The translations under genes and the position numbers were made by a program. Under the pieces are notes generated by a model. It made no database searches. It was given only the letters and a program-made list of their open reading frames with translations, and was not told the DNA's origin. From CAWATZ01 sp963784995 (GTDB lineage Bacteria > Planctomycetota > Planctomycetia > Gemmatales > Gemmataceae): DNA of 64,000 bases. Of the stretch, positions 18,193 through 26,971 are shown piece by piece. Within the stretch, counting starts at the first letter, position 1; every line of letters begins with the position of its first letter. The stretch lies in the NCBI GenBank assembly GCA_963784995.1, contig CAWATZ010000002.1:744001-808000 (forward strand), read 5' to 3'.

Positions 18193-19548
18193 TCACAGCA
18201 TTGTCAGAAAGCGCTCGATCTCCCACGGACTGATCTGCCGATGGTACTCCTGCCATTCCGCCCGCTTCAGACGAATGAACTCGTTCGCGATCGGTCCCAG
18301 CCCCGCCTTGATAACCTCGTCGCGTTCCAGCTCGTCCAGGGCCTCAGTCAGGGTCTGCGGCAGCAGCCGCACGCCGCGGCGGGCCATCTCCTCCAGACCC
18401 AGAGCATAGGCATTGTCCCGATTGGGCTCGCCCGGGTCGAGCTTGCGGCGAATGCCGTCCAGCCCGGCGGCAAGATAGGCCGCGAACGACAGGTAGGGAT
18501 TGAACGCCGACGAGACGGTCCGATCCTCGACGTGGCCGGCGTCGGGGGTGCGGATCATCTGCGTGCGGTTGTTGTCGCCATAGGTGATAAACGCCGGCGT
18601 CCAGGTGAAGCCGGAGCGGGTGCCGGTCAGCCCGGCGCCGATCTGCAATCGCTTGTAGCAGTTGACCGTCGGCGAGGTGACCGCGCACAGGGCCCGTGCA
18701 TGGGCCAGCACGCCGCCCAGGAAGTGATACGCCGTCTGCGACAGGCCCAGACTGCGCTGGTCGTTGTCCGACGCGAACAGGTTCCGGCCTGTCTCCGCGT
18801 CGGCGAGATGGTAGTGCATATGCGCACCGCTGCCGGTCCGGTCGGCGAACGGCTTGGCCATGAAGGTGACGATGGCCCCATGTTTACGAGCCACCTCGCT
18901 GGCGAGCATCTTGAAGAACAGGAAGCGATCGGCCGAGGTCAGCGCGTCGGCGTAGTGGTAGTTGATCTCATACTGGCCGTTGGCGTCCTCGTGGTCGGAC
19001 TGGTAGACGCCCCAGCCGAGCTTGCGCAGGGCGTCGTTCATCTCGGTCAGGTAATCGCAGGCAGCGGCCAGGCCCTTGAAGTCGTAGCAAGGTTTGGCCA
19101 GGGTATCGACCCCGGCCGGGTCCCACGGCACGATCCGGCCATCCGGCGTCCGCTGCACCAGGAAATGCTCCGGCTCGATGCCGACGTTGAAGAGGTATCC
19201 CGCCCGCCGCACCTCCGCCAGGACGCGCTTCAGATTGACGCGCGGGCAATACGGAAAAGGCTGGTCATCGACGTACAGGTCGGCGGCGAAGCGTGCCAGG
19301 CCGACCTTCCAGGGCACCGGGGTGTAGCTGGCCGGGTCGATGCGGGCCATCATGTCGTGGGAGCTGGCGTTCTGGCCCATGCCCCAGACGGCCCCGCCGG
19401 CGAAGCCCGCCCCCGTGGCCGTCACGGCTTCCAGGCACGAGGCCGGCACCATCTTCACCTTGGGCGAGCCGTGCAGATCGACGAACTGAACCAGCAGGTA
19501 CTCGATGCCATCCAGGTGCAGTTGACTTTTGAGCTGAGAGCGGTCCAC
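18193..19548 (-). CDS. glnT: GlnT-type glutamine synthetase / gamma-glutamylmethylamide synthetase
   Basis: A 451-residue ATP-dependent ligase that joins glutamate with ammonia or methylamine. Glutamine-synthetase motifs are visible: FVDLHGSPKVKMVP near residue 20, YEINYHYADALTSADR near 205, then FMAKPFADRTGSGAHMHYHL near 240 and NPYLSFAAYLAAGLDG near 350. Co-occurrence with sox/mgd genes favours the GmaS role, making gamma-glutamylmethylamide. I chose GTG 19548 because AAAGGAAAG lies just upstream; ATG 19569 is the alternative. The open frame extends much further upstream over the divergent amidotransferase gene, but that portion is a shadow. It is first in the minus-strand operon, seven bases before solA. 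Confidence 0.88.
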   Translation of the reverse strand: MDRSQLKSQLHLDGIEYLLVQFVDLHGSPKVKMVPASCLEAVTATGAGFAGGAVWGMGQNASSHDMMARIDPASYTPVPWKVGLARFAADLYVDDQPFPYCPRVNLKRVLAEVRRAGYLFNVGIEPEHFLVQRTPDGRIVPWDPAGVDTLAKPCYDFKGLAAACDYLTEMNDALRKLGWGVYQSDHEDANGQYEINYHYADALTSADRFLFFKMLASEVARKHGAIVTFMAKPFADRTGSGAHMHYHLADAETGRNLFASDNDQRSLGLSQTAYHFLGGVLAHARALCAVTSPTVNCYKRLQIGAGLTGTRSGFTWTPAFITYGDNNRTQMIRTPDAGHVEDRTVSSAFNPYLSFAAYLAAGLDGIRRKLDPGEPNRDNAYALGLEEMARRGVRLLPQTLTEALDELERDEVIKAGLGPIANEFIRLKRAEWQEYHRQISPWEIERFLTML

Positions 19549-19601
19549 AACTTTCCTTTCCGCGAGCATGGGGGGTGGCTGTATCCAGTGTCCTGATTCC
19601 G

Positions 19602-19607
19602 TATAAT
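19602..19607 (+). promoter_or_regulatory. Consensus -10 box for the amidotransferase gene
   Basis: A perfect TATAAT lies 34 bases before ATG 19642 in the 93-base divergent gap to glnT. No convincing -35 box is at 17 bases, so this may depend on an activator or on a planctomycete-specific sigma factor. Confidence 0.4.
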
Positions 19608-19641
19608 CGCTGCGAACTCTTGACTCACCAAGGAACCGACC

Positions 19642-20586
19642 ATGTGTGGCATTGTAGGTTTTCTCGACCGTCGTGGCGGCACCCGGCCCCTGGGCCAGAC
19701 GCTCCTGACCATGCTCCAGGCCCTTGGCTGCCGCGGCCCCGACTCGGCCGGCGTCGCCCTGTTTGGCCCGCCGCAGTCGCACTGGATCCTGCAGGTCTGC
19801 CAGACCGCGGAGCCGGCGCGGGAAGGGACGCAACCGCTTGACGTTCTCTCCGCGGTGCGCTCCGCACTGCAAGAACGGGCCACGGTCCTGCAGGCTCAGG
19901 CACGCGGCGCCTATCTCCGGGTGGAAGTGCAGAGCCCCCTGGCGGCGCCTCTGCTGGAGGAACATCTGCTCCGGCGGGTGCCCGGCATCGAGGTGGTGAG
20001 CATGGGCCGGCAGCTTGAGATCTTCAAGCAGGTCGGCACGCCCGACCAGCTTGAGCAAAGTTACGGCATCGGCAGCCGGCCCGGCACGCACGGCATCGGC
20101 CACACCCGGCTGTCCACCGAGAGCCGGGTGGACCTGAGCCATTCGCAGCCGTTCTGGGCCCACGGCGTGCCCGACCTGGCGACCGTCCACAACGGCCACG
20201 TGACCAACTATCACAAGCTCCGCCGCCGCTACGAGCAGCGCGGCTACCGCTTCTTCACCGAGAACGACTCGGAGATCATCGGCGTCTACCTGCGCGACCG
20301 GATGGCCGCCGGCCTGTCGCTGACCGACGCCCTGCGCTCGTCCCTGGACGACTTCGACGGCTCGTTCAGCTACCTGGCGGCCAGCGGCGACAGCCTGGCT
20401 TACGTCAAGGACCGCTTCGGCTTCAAGCCGCTGGTGCTGGCCGAGACGGACGACTTCGTCGCCCTGGCCACGGAGGAGATTGCCCTGCGCAAGGCCCTGG
20501 GCCGGGACTTCGTGGCCCGCGAGCCGGCACCCGGGACCATGCGCGTCTGGTCGCTGAAGAAAGCAGGTGTGGTGCAAACGCAGTGA
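19642..20586 (+). CDS. Class II glutamine amidotransferase, GlxB/MgsA type
   Basis: A 314-residue Ntn-type glutaminase domain protein. Met-Cys at the N-terminus (MCGIVGFLD) provides the catalytic Cys after Met removal; RGPDSAGVALFG, GIGHTRLSTESRVDLSHSQPF and VHNGHVTNYHKLR are typical of the glutamate-synthase-like GlxB or MgsA subunit. In the N-methylglutamate pathway MgsA works with MgsB and MgsC to turn gamma-glutamylmethylamide into N-methylglutamate. No MgsB or MgsC gene follows in this window; the next gene is a DNA methyltransferase. AAGGAA lies seven bases upstream of the ATG. The partner genes may be elsewhere, or the cluster may be incomplete. Confidence 0.82.
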   Translation: MCGIVGFLDRRGGTRPLGQTLLTMLQALGCRGPDSAGVALFGPPQSHWILQVCQTAEPAREGTQPLDVLSAVRSALQERATVLQAQARGAYLRVEVQSPLAAPLLEEHLLRRVPGIEVVSMGRQLEIFKQVGTPDQLEQSYGIGSRPGTHGIGHTRLSTESRVDLSHSQPFWAHGVPDLATVHNGHVTNYHKLRRRYEQRGYRFFTENDSEIIGVYLRDRMAAGLSLTDALRSSLDDFDGSFSYLAASGDSLAYVKDRFGFKPLVLAETDDFVALATEEIALRKALGRDFVAREPAPGTMRVWSLKKAGVVQTQ

Positions 20587-20926
20587 GGCGACCGACCGCC
20601 GAGACCGCCACATCGCCAACGGCGCTTTTTCTTGGCGGTGATGTCAGGAGAAGCCCCGGCGTGTCTGTGCTTGCCCCACCAATGACAAAAAAGCGACACC
20701 GCCAACACGCCACTATCACACGCCGTCTCTTCTGGTCCTTGTTTGGCACTTCCCCAATGTCCGTGATGGGTAAGAGATTTATCACCGCTGGCGTGGACTC
20801 GGAAACCGGGAATCATAAGACAATCCGGACAACCGGACAGAGCAGCCGGCCCTCCTTGCCGTGTCAAGGAATGACCGCAGGCGTCAGCAAATCGCCCGGT
20901 GATTGATCTTCCAGATGGTGGGGCCG
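20587..20926. other. Gap between the amine cluster and the defence cluster
   Basis: 340 bases without a recognisable gene. Weak inverted repeats (ACCGCCA and TGGCGGT around 20605-20637) are present, but without a clear T-run. This is the junction where the amidotransferase's expected partner genes are missing and the methyltransferase region begins. Confidence 0.35.
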
Positions 20927-23095
20927 ATGGCACGCTCGCGAAAACGGAAAGAACAACCCAATGCACCCGAGACGACAGCCGCTCCTATCCCGGAGCCCAC
21001 CGGGGAGGAAGACGTTTCTCCGGTCGCTCCCGACCTGTCCGGCTGGACGCCGCACCCCAGCGAGCGGCGCGATTTCCTCAACCGCATCCGGGCCTTTCCT
21101 CCCGAGGTGGCCGCCTGGCGCCGGCGCCTGCTGGAGCAGATCCGCGCAGACCCCACCCGCTTCCGCCTCGCCCCGGACCTGGACCCGGAGACGCTCGCCG
21201 CCCGGCTCGATGCGGGGATCGTCTACCTGCGGGAGGTTGCTCGCATCCTGGCGGTCCTGGACGGCACCCCGGACCTGGGCAACAAGAAGGACCCCACCGA
21301 CGAGCTGGTCTACATCATCCTGGCACGCAAGACGCGGGAGGAAGCCTATCAGAAGAGCTATCGGCTGCTCAAGGACCGCTTTGCCAGCTGGGATGAGATC
21401 CTGACCGTTCCCCGCGCGGAGGTGGAGCGGCTGGTCTATTCAGGCGGCCTGGTGAGCAAGAAGACCGAGAGTCTGCTGGGAGCGATGACCCGGCTGCGTG
21501 ACACGTTCGGTCGCTGTTCCCTGGAGCCGGCCCGGGACTGGCCGGACGACCTGCTGGAGGCGTTCCTGCGCAGCCTGCCCGAGATCGAGCGGAAGTCGGC
21601 CTACTGCATCATGATGTACTCGTTTGGCCGGCCGGTCTTCCCCGCGGACACGCACGCCGGCCGGGGTCTGGCCCGGCTGGGTCTGTACCGCGAGCTGGGC
21701 CTGAACCTGGCCGGGCTGGATCACAAGCAGCTACAGCGTGTCCTGGCCGATCTGATCCCGCCTAACCTCCGCTACTCGCTGCACGTCAACCTGGTCGAGC
21801 ATGGCCGGGCGGTCTGTCGCAAGATCCGCCCCCTGTGCGGGGAGTGCGAATTGCGGAACTTCTGCGCCTATTTCCGCAAGGAAGAGGCGGTCCGCGTGGC
21901 CGCCCTGGATCAGCCGACGGTGATCGATCTGTTCGCCGGGGCCGGAGGGATGTCGGAAGGGTTCCTCCGGGCCGGGTATCGCGTTCTGGGAGCGGTCGAG
22001 ATCGATGTCATGGCCGTCCGCACCTACCGGCTCAACCATCCAGGAGTGCCGGACGACCACGTCCTCCACCAGGACATTCGCCGGCTCCCGGCGGGCGCCT
22101 TGAAGCGATTGCTCGGCGGACGGAAACTCGACGTGCTGGCCGGGTCGCCGCCCTGTCAAGGATTCTCCTCCGTGGGCTTTCGCTCCAAGAAAACCCGGAC
22201 CGGGTATCGGCCGGATGAGGATGAGAGGAACTACCTTTTCGATTTCATGGTAGCTGCTGCCCTGGAACTGCGTCCGGCCCTGATCCTGATGGAGAACGTC
22301 CCGGGCATGCAGTCAGCGAAGCGGGAGGACCTGTCGTTCCTGCAAGCAGCTGCCCGGATGCTGGAGGAAAAGGGGAAGTACCGCACCGAGGTCTGGCGTC
22401 TCAATGCGGCGGCGTTTGGAGTGCCGCAGGAGCGGATTCGCTATTTCCTGGTTGCATCAAGTTTGCCGATCATGCCGGCCAGGCCAGCCGAGGAGTATCA
22501 GGACGTCAGACGGCCCGATCTCGACATCGATGCGTTGCCGTCCATCAGTCTTCAGGAAGCAATCTTCGACCTTCCGGAACGCGGCCCAGGTTCCGGCGTA
22601 TCCCTCGATTGCCGCGATCTCCCGGATTTGACACAGGATGCCCGGTTCCGCCGTTACCTGACTAAGTTCGGAATAATCCGTTCGTCACGGATTCTCTATC
22701 AACACACGGTCCGCTACCACAATTCCAGCGACCTGGAACTTTACTCATTGCTGCGGCCCGGTGAGGACAGTATCCATGCCCTGGAAGAACACAACCGACC
22801 GGATCTGATGCGTTACCGCCGTGACGTGTTTGACGACAAGTACGCCCGCCTGCGGGGTGATCGCCCGTGCAAGACCATCGTGGCTCACCTGGCCAAGGAC
22901 GGAAACGGCTATATCCATCCGACCCAGGTCCGTTCGTTGAGTTTCCGCGAAGCGGCTCGCGTTCAATCGTTCCATGATGGCTTCGTGTTCTGCGGTTCGC
23001 CGTCCGAACAGTGGATCCAGCTCGGCAATGCTGTGCCGCCTGTGCTTGCCGAGGCCCTTGCACGCAGCTTCCGCCGTGCCCTGGAAAGGAGCTGA
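20927..23095 (+). CDS. Endonuclease III-like glycosylase fused to a cytosine-C5 DNA methyltransferase
   Basis: A 722-residue fusion. Residues about 80-330 are a HhH-GPD glycosylase: DELVYIILARKTREEAYQKS, then LPEIERKSAYCIMM with the lyase-type Lys, FPADTHAGRGLARLGL with the catalytic Asp, and a canonical four-cysteine [4Fe-4S] loop spaced C-x6-C-x2-C-x5-C (CRKIRPLC to NFC). Residues about 345-720 are a C5 methyltransferase: DLFAGAGGMSEGFLRAGY (motif I), GSPPCQGFSSVG (motif IV with catalytic Cys), LMENVPG (motif VI), QERIRYFLV (motif VIII) and QLGNAVPPVLAEALA (motif X). It may methylate a site and also remove damaged or mismatched bases there. I prefer ATG 20927 over a TTG at 20903. It is open and apparently functional, five bases before the HATPase gene. 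Confidence 0.9.
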   Translation: MARSRKRKEQPNAPETTAAPIPEPTGEEDVSPVAPDLSGWTPHPSERRDFLNRIRAFPPEVAAWRRRLLEQIRADPTRFRLAPDLDPETLAARLDAGIVYLREVARILAVLDGTPDLGNKKDPTDELVYIILARKTREEAYQKSYRLLKDRFASWDEILTVPRAEVERLVYSGGLVSKKTESLLGAMTRLRDTFGRCSLEPARDWPDDLLEAFLRSLPEIERKSAYCIMMYSFGRPVFPADTHAGRGLARLGLYRELGLNLAGLDHKQLQRVLADLIPPNLRYSLHVNLVEHGRAVCRKIRPLCGECELRNFCAYFRKEEAVRVAALDQPTVIDLFAGAGGMSEGFLRAGYRVLGAVEIDVMAVRTYRLNHPGVPDDHVLHQDIRRLPAGALKRLLGGRKLDVLAGSPPCQGFSSVGFRSKKTRTGYRPDEDERNYLFDFMVAAALELRPALILMENVPGMQSAKREDLSFLQAAARMLEEKGKYRTEVWRLNAAAFGVPQERIRYFLVASSLPIMPARPAEEYQDVRRPDLDIDALPSISLQEAIFDLPERGPGSGVSLDCRDLPDLTQDARFRRYLTKFGIIRSSRILYQHTVRYHNSSDLELYSLLRPGEDSIHALEEHNRPDLMRYRRDVFDDKYARLRGDRPCKTIVAHLAKDGNGYIHPTQVRSLSFREAARVQSFHDGFVFCGSPSEQWIQLGNAVPPVLAEALARSFRRALERS

Positions 23096-23099
23096 TGGT

Positions 23100-25168
23100 G
23101 TGACCGTCCAGCACAAAACCGGGCTGATTGCTTTTCAGCCCCGCGCTCGCCTGCTCAAACTGATCGGTGAGGAGTTGATCAGTGACGAGGTGGTTGCGAT
23201 CAGCGAACTGGTGAAGAACGCGCACGACGCGGACGCCAGAACCGTGATCCTGGCGTTTTCCCGGGTCACGGGTGCGGATGGTACGATCGAGGTGCGTGAT
23301 GATGGTGGAGGGATGGACCTGGATACCTTCTTGGGCAAATGGATGGAACCCGCTGCCAGTTCCAAGATTGGCTCAGGGCACAGGTGACACCACGCGGCAG
23401 GCGAGTGCTTGGAGAGAAAGGAGTCGGCCGTTTTGCAGCGGACAAGCTGGCCCGGCGGCTGGAGATCATATCGCGCCAGCCTGGGAAGGCCGACGAAGTC
23501 ACTGCAGTCGTGGACTGGGATCAATTTGATGCCGATGGCCTGATGCTATCCGAGGTGCAGAATCGCTGGGAGGTCCGGACAGCGAGGGAGATCCCCGAGG
23601 GGGACTCTCCTTCGTATGACTGGTCTTCGCTCTCCGTGGACCGAGCGCATGTTCCGGAGGCTATCCCTCCGTCTCTCAAGGCTGCTTTCACCGTTTCGGG
23701 ACAAGGACTCGTTTACCATTCACATCCAGTCCGACGAGTTCCCGGAATACTCGGGGGAGTTGAGAGCCGATTTTCTTCAGAAAGCTCCTTATCGGACTCG
23801 AGGCCACCTTCGATGGTGTGCAGACCATCGACATCGGCCTGAGCAATCGAGAGACCATCGTCGCAGCGCTGGAACGGGAATGGAGAGTTGACTTGCGGGC
23901 CGGTGCGCATCCGCCTCTATGCATTCGATCTGGAAGGAGAGGCCCTGGCCCGGATCGGCCCGCGGATGGAAGTCCGGGCCTGGTTGAAGGAATGGACAGG
24001 GATCAGCATTTACCGTGACGGTTTTCGAGTCTGGCCGTACGGTGAGCCGCATGATGACTGGTTGCGGTTGGATCAGCGACGGGTGAACAATCCGGTCGAA
24101 AAGCTGAGCAACAATCAGATCATCGGATTCATCGAGATCAGCCGTGACCGCAACCCGAACCTGAAAGATCAGACCAACCGGGAAGGCTTGATGCACAACC
24201 AGGCTCTGGAGGATCTTCGCAGGCTGATTGTTTTCGTTCTCCAGGCAATCGAGGCAGAACGGCAGAGCATCCGTCACCCGGCTCTTTCTTTGCCAGTTGA
24301 ACGAACTTCCCGGAATGGCGATTGCACGGGACTCGATGCTCTCGACCGGCTGGCCGGGAATCTGGATCGGGCGAACGCTTCTGAACTTCGCCGGATTCAT
24401 CGGGACTTGCAGAAGCAAGCCTCGCAGGAGGAGCTTGCGAAACGACAGCTAATCGAGGGGTACGCGAAGGTAGCGGTCCTCGGCCAGATGGCTGCAAGCG
24501 TGATTCCTCAGCTCGCGATGGAAGCTCGTGTGGCAGAACAAGAATTACTGGAGTTGAAGAAACTCCTGGTCAAGCAGACAATCTCGGGGCTGGATGACAG
24601 TCTGACCATTTTGACAGGGACTTTGATCCGCATTGGCGAACACTGCCATCTCCTGCAAGCTGCTTCCGGTGAGGGTGATCGGCGTCGCGCGATTGATCTT
24701 GCGGCAGAGGTCGAGAATTACCTTGAAATGATCGAGCCGTTCCTGGAAGCAAATGAGGTCAATGCAAAAATAGAGAAAGAGGACAGCGAGGTTCTCCGGA
24801 GTGAGATGCGGCCGGAAACCTTTTACGGCATCTTGCAGATCCTGACTGCCAATTCCCTGGATTGGTTGCGTAACCAAGAGGAAGATCCTCGAATTCGCAT
24901 TACCTTGAAGGGAACGGAGGACTGTTGCGAGATGATCTTCTCGGACAATGGCCCCGGTGTTCCTTTCGAGCTGGCAGAGGCAATCTTTGAACCGCTTTTC
25001 ACCCGCAAGGAGGGTGGACGCGGAATGGGGCTGACGATTGCCCGCCGACTCGTGGAGCTGCACGGCGGGTCAATCGTCTTGTTGACGGATGGCCGGAGAC
25101 GTGGGGCGAATTTTCTCGTGAGCCTGCCCAGGAAACGATCGAGAGCAACCCTTTACAGGAGGGATTGA
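23100..25168 (+). pseudogene. Two-domain histidine-kinase-like ATPase gene with about four frameshifts
   Basis: Starts at GTG 23100 with AAAGGAG upstream, in the same transcript as the methyltransferase. The N-terminal Hsp90/MutL-like ATPase has SELVKNAHDADA (motif N), VRDDGGGMD and GEKGVGRFAADKLARRL. The C-terminal part has a second, histidine-kinase-like ATPase: LTANSLDWLRN, FSDNGPGVPFE, EPLFTRKEGGRGMGLTIA. A coiled or helical segment lies between. The pieces are in different frames, with breaks near 23385, 23690, 23805 and 23900; from 23888 to 25168 the frame is unbroken (426 residues). HATPase dyads of this kind are known from predicted restriction and defence loci. Real decay and assembly error are both possible. 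Confidence 0.75.
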
Positions 25169-25192
25169 GGGGTTAATGCTCTTCCCGGGCCG

Positions 25193-25996
25193 TCACCCAG
25201 ACCTGCGATTCTTGCCTCGTCCCCTTCTTGTGGGTCTGGAAGTGGTTCTCCGACCCTTCCGGGAACCTGACTTTTGACCTCGGGGAGCAGCATCTGCTGG
25301 CCGTGTGACAGCCATCACTTCCCTGACCATCGCTTCCAACTCAGATCGAGTCATGGCCTCGAAAACCCGGCAGGGGCGAATCTGACGGAGTCGCATGATC
25401 GTTCTTCTGTAGTGTTCCATCCGCTGTGTTGACTGAGCGGATTCATTTCCTTCCGGAAAGAACTGCTCCGTCAGAATACAGACCAGTTCACGGCATTCAC
25501 TGATAAGCCTCTCGATGATGCCAACCCAGTAATCCTCATCCCCTCGCGTGGCCAGATGGAAACGAAGTTCCGGTGGGCTGTTATCTCGACGGACCAGCTG
25601 CGCACGCAGCCAGAGACGGCGAAAAGTGTCTTTGACACCCCCAAGCCAACGGTTTCGAGGGATGCTTGCTGGCTGTTTCCCCCAGCGCCACTCAACAATG
25701 TCGCTCGCCTGGGTAATGGAAAGCCGTTGCCAGAACCGTTTGTCCGCTGCATCAGCTGGAGGGATCTCAAGCCTTTGTCCGAGCAGAGAGGCAGCTTGCT
25801 GGTCAAACTCAATCTTCCCGTCACGATTCGGGCGCAGTCGCCGGATCAGAGCCCGCAGTTCTGCGAGCAAACCCGGGATAACGTGCCGGTCCAGTTCGTC
25901 ACCCTCTCCTGATACCGAGTGTTCAGGATCGACAGGGTTGCCTTCTTCCCAGCTCCGCAGGACTCTCTTCGCGTTAGTGATGATGGGCAGCTTCAT
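25193..25996 (-). CDS. Defence-linked conserved protein, DUF6339-like
   Basis: A 267-residue intact frame, last of seven collinear minus-strand genes; its ATG overlaps the previous stop by four bases. Motifs around residues 85-130 (KRFWQRLSITQASDIVEWRW, then RNRWLGGVKDTFRRLWLRAQ) have the spacing of aromatic and basic residues of DUF6339 proteins, which occur in restriction/ATPase gene neighbourhoods. The C-terminal 40 residues are arginine/lysine/serine rich and could bind nucleic acid. No catalytic motif is evident. Function unknown; the family call is moderate at best. Confidence 0.5.
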   Translation of the reverse strand: MKLPIITNAKRVLRSWEEGNPVDPEHSVSGEGDELDRHVIPGLLAELRALIRRLRPNRDGKIEFDQQAASLLGQRLEIPPADAADKRFWQRLSITQASDIVEWRWGKQPASIPRNRWLGGVKDTFRRLWLRAQLVRRDNSPPELRFHLATRGDEDYWVGIIERLISECRELVCILTEQFFPEGNESAQSTQRMEHYRRTIMRLRQIRPCRVFEAMTRSELEAMVREVMAVTRPADAAPRGQKSGSRKGRRTTSRPTRRGRGKNRRSG

Positions 25997-26971
25997 GTTT
26001 TCTCCTGGCCTTTCAGAATCCGGTAACTGTCCAGCAGTCCAAGCAGACCCAAGGCTTGGTGCGTATGTGTCCCAATCAGTTCAGGTTGCTTGCTGTATTG
26101 TTCGCAGATCTTCCGGAAACTCTCGAGTTGATGCTCCTCGTCCCAGGAATCAGGAAAAACGAACCGGCATGCGCGGAACACCGTGTCCCAGCAGCTATCG
26201 ATTGCTTCCTCATCAGATAGTGGACAATCTTTCTCCGGGGTGAAGAACGCAAGAAGGAGCAGATCCTTCAGAAAGTTTGCCTGGATAAATCGGATGGCAA
26301 TTCCATTGGCAATGCGGATCTCCGGTTGTGGGAGTGCAGTACTGGAAAGGAGTCTGCGCAAAGGGTCACTGTCCTTGTTCAGCCACAAACGGATAGAACT
26401 CGCTGGCTGGTCGAGATCATTATCCTTCAGATGTAAGCAGGAAACTCCTGGCGGAAGCCCTTTCTCGCTAAAAGACACCCATTCCGTGATTCTCCCACCC
26501 GTGCCTCCAGGGAGGATGGTAAATCGCTTTTCAGCGAAGAACGTGCAACTTCTTCCAGGCCTGGAGATCCTTGCCTCTGTTGCGATCCGCTCCGAGACAG
26601 AGGGAGATCGCCAGATGAAACTTGCCCCTGACACGATTCAGATCGACCGGAATCGTGATGTTTTCTTGCAGGGGAGGCCGATTTGTGTTGCAGGGCATCA
26701 CGCGGCTGTCAATCACCTGGGACCAGCGAGTCTCTCCACACCGCAGAACAGTCGTGAGGATAAGATCGTGGCGACCGGTGAGTAGTTTCTCCTGAAGGAC
26801 AAGCGCAGTATCAGCAACGAGCCTGGCTTCCAGGGCAAGACGTTCTCCAGCGATACGAGGTGGAAGCTGAATCTTGACCTGCTGATGGTCCCAGTCCGTT
26901 TGCTGTCCGGCAACCCGGACGGCGGTCTGTCCCAGCGGGCCATCATTGCGTCTGTACGGATAAGCGATCAT
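25993..26971 (-). CDS. Defence-linked conserved protein, one frameshift
   Basis: Begins at ATG 26971 (MIAYPYRRNDGPLGQTAVRV) with GGGGAG upstream and continues as a beta-rich domain (QVKIQLPPRIAGERLALEAR) to about residue 130, where a single frameshift near 26575 moves reading to the frame ending at 25993. The second part has FFAEKRFTILPGG, RLWLNKDSDPLRRLL and a helical end. Correcting the shift gives about 326 residues. It lies between the GHKL ATPase gene and the DUF6339-like gene, overlapping both, so the three are probably a functional unit. Family not recognised. Confidence 0.55.

Noticed and set aside
15600..18233. 877-residue open frame on the plus strand
   Set aside because: It is the antisense shadow of soxB and solA, which have clear motifs; GC-rich codon bias keeps the opposite frame open.
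19570..20619. Extended N-terminus for glnT (frame open to 20619)
   Set aside because: The extension is antisense to the class II amidotransferase; glutamine-synthetase similarity begins after 19548.
20903..20926. TTG start for the methyltransferase fusion
   Set aside because: ATG 20927 gives a natural basic N-terminus; the TTG has no ribosome-binding site.
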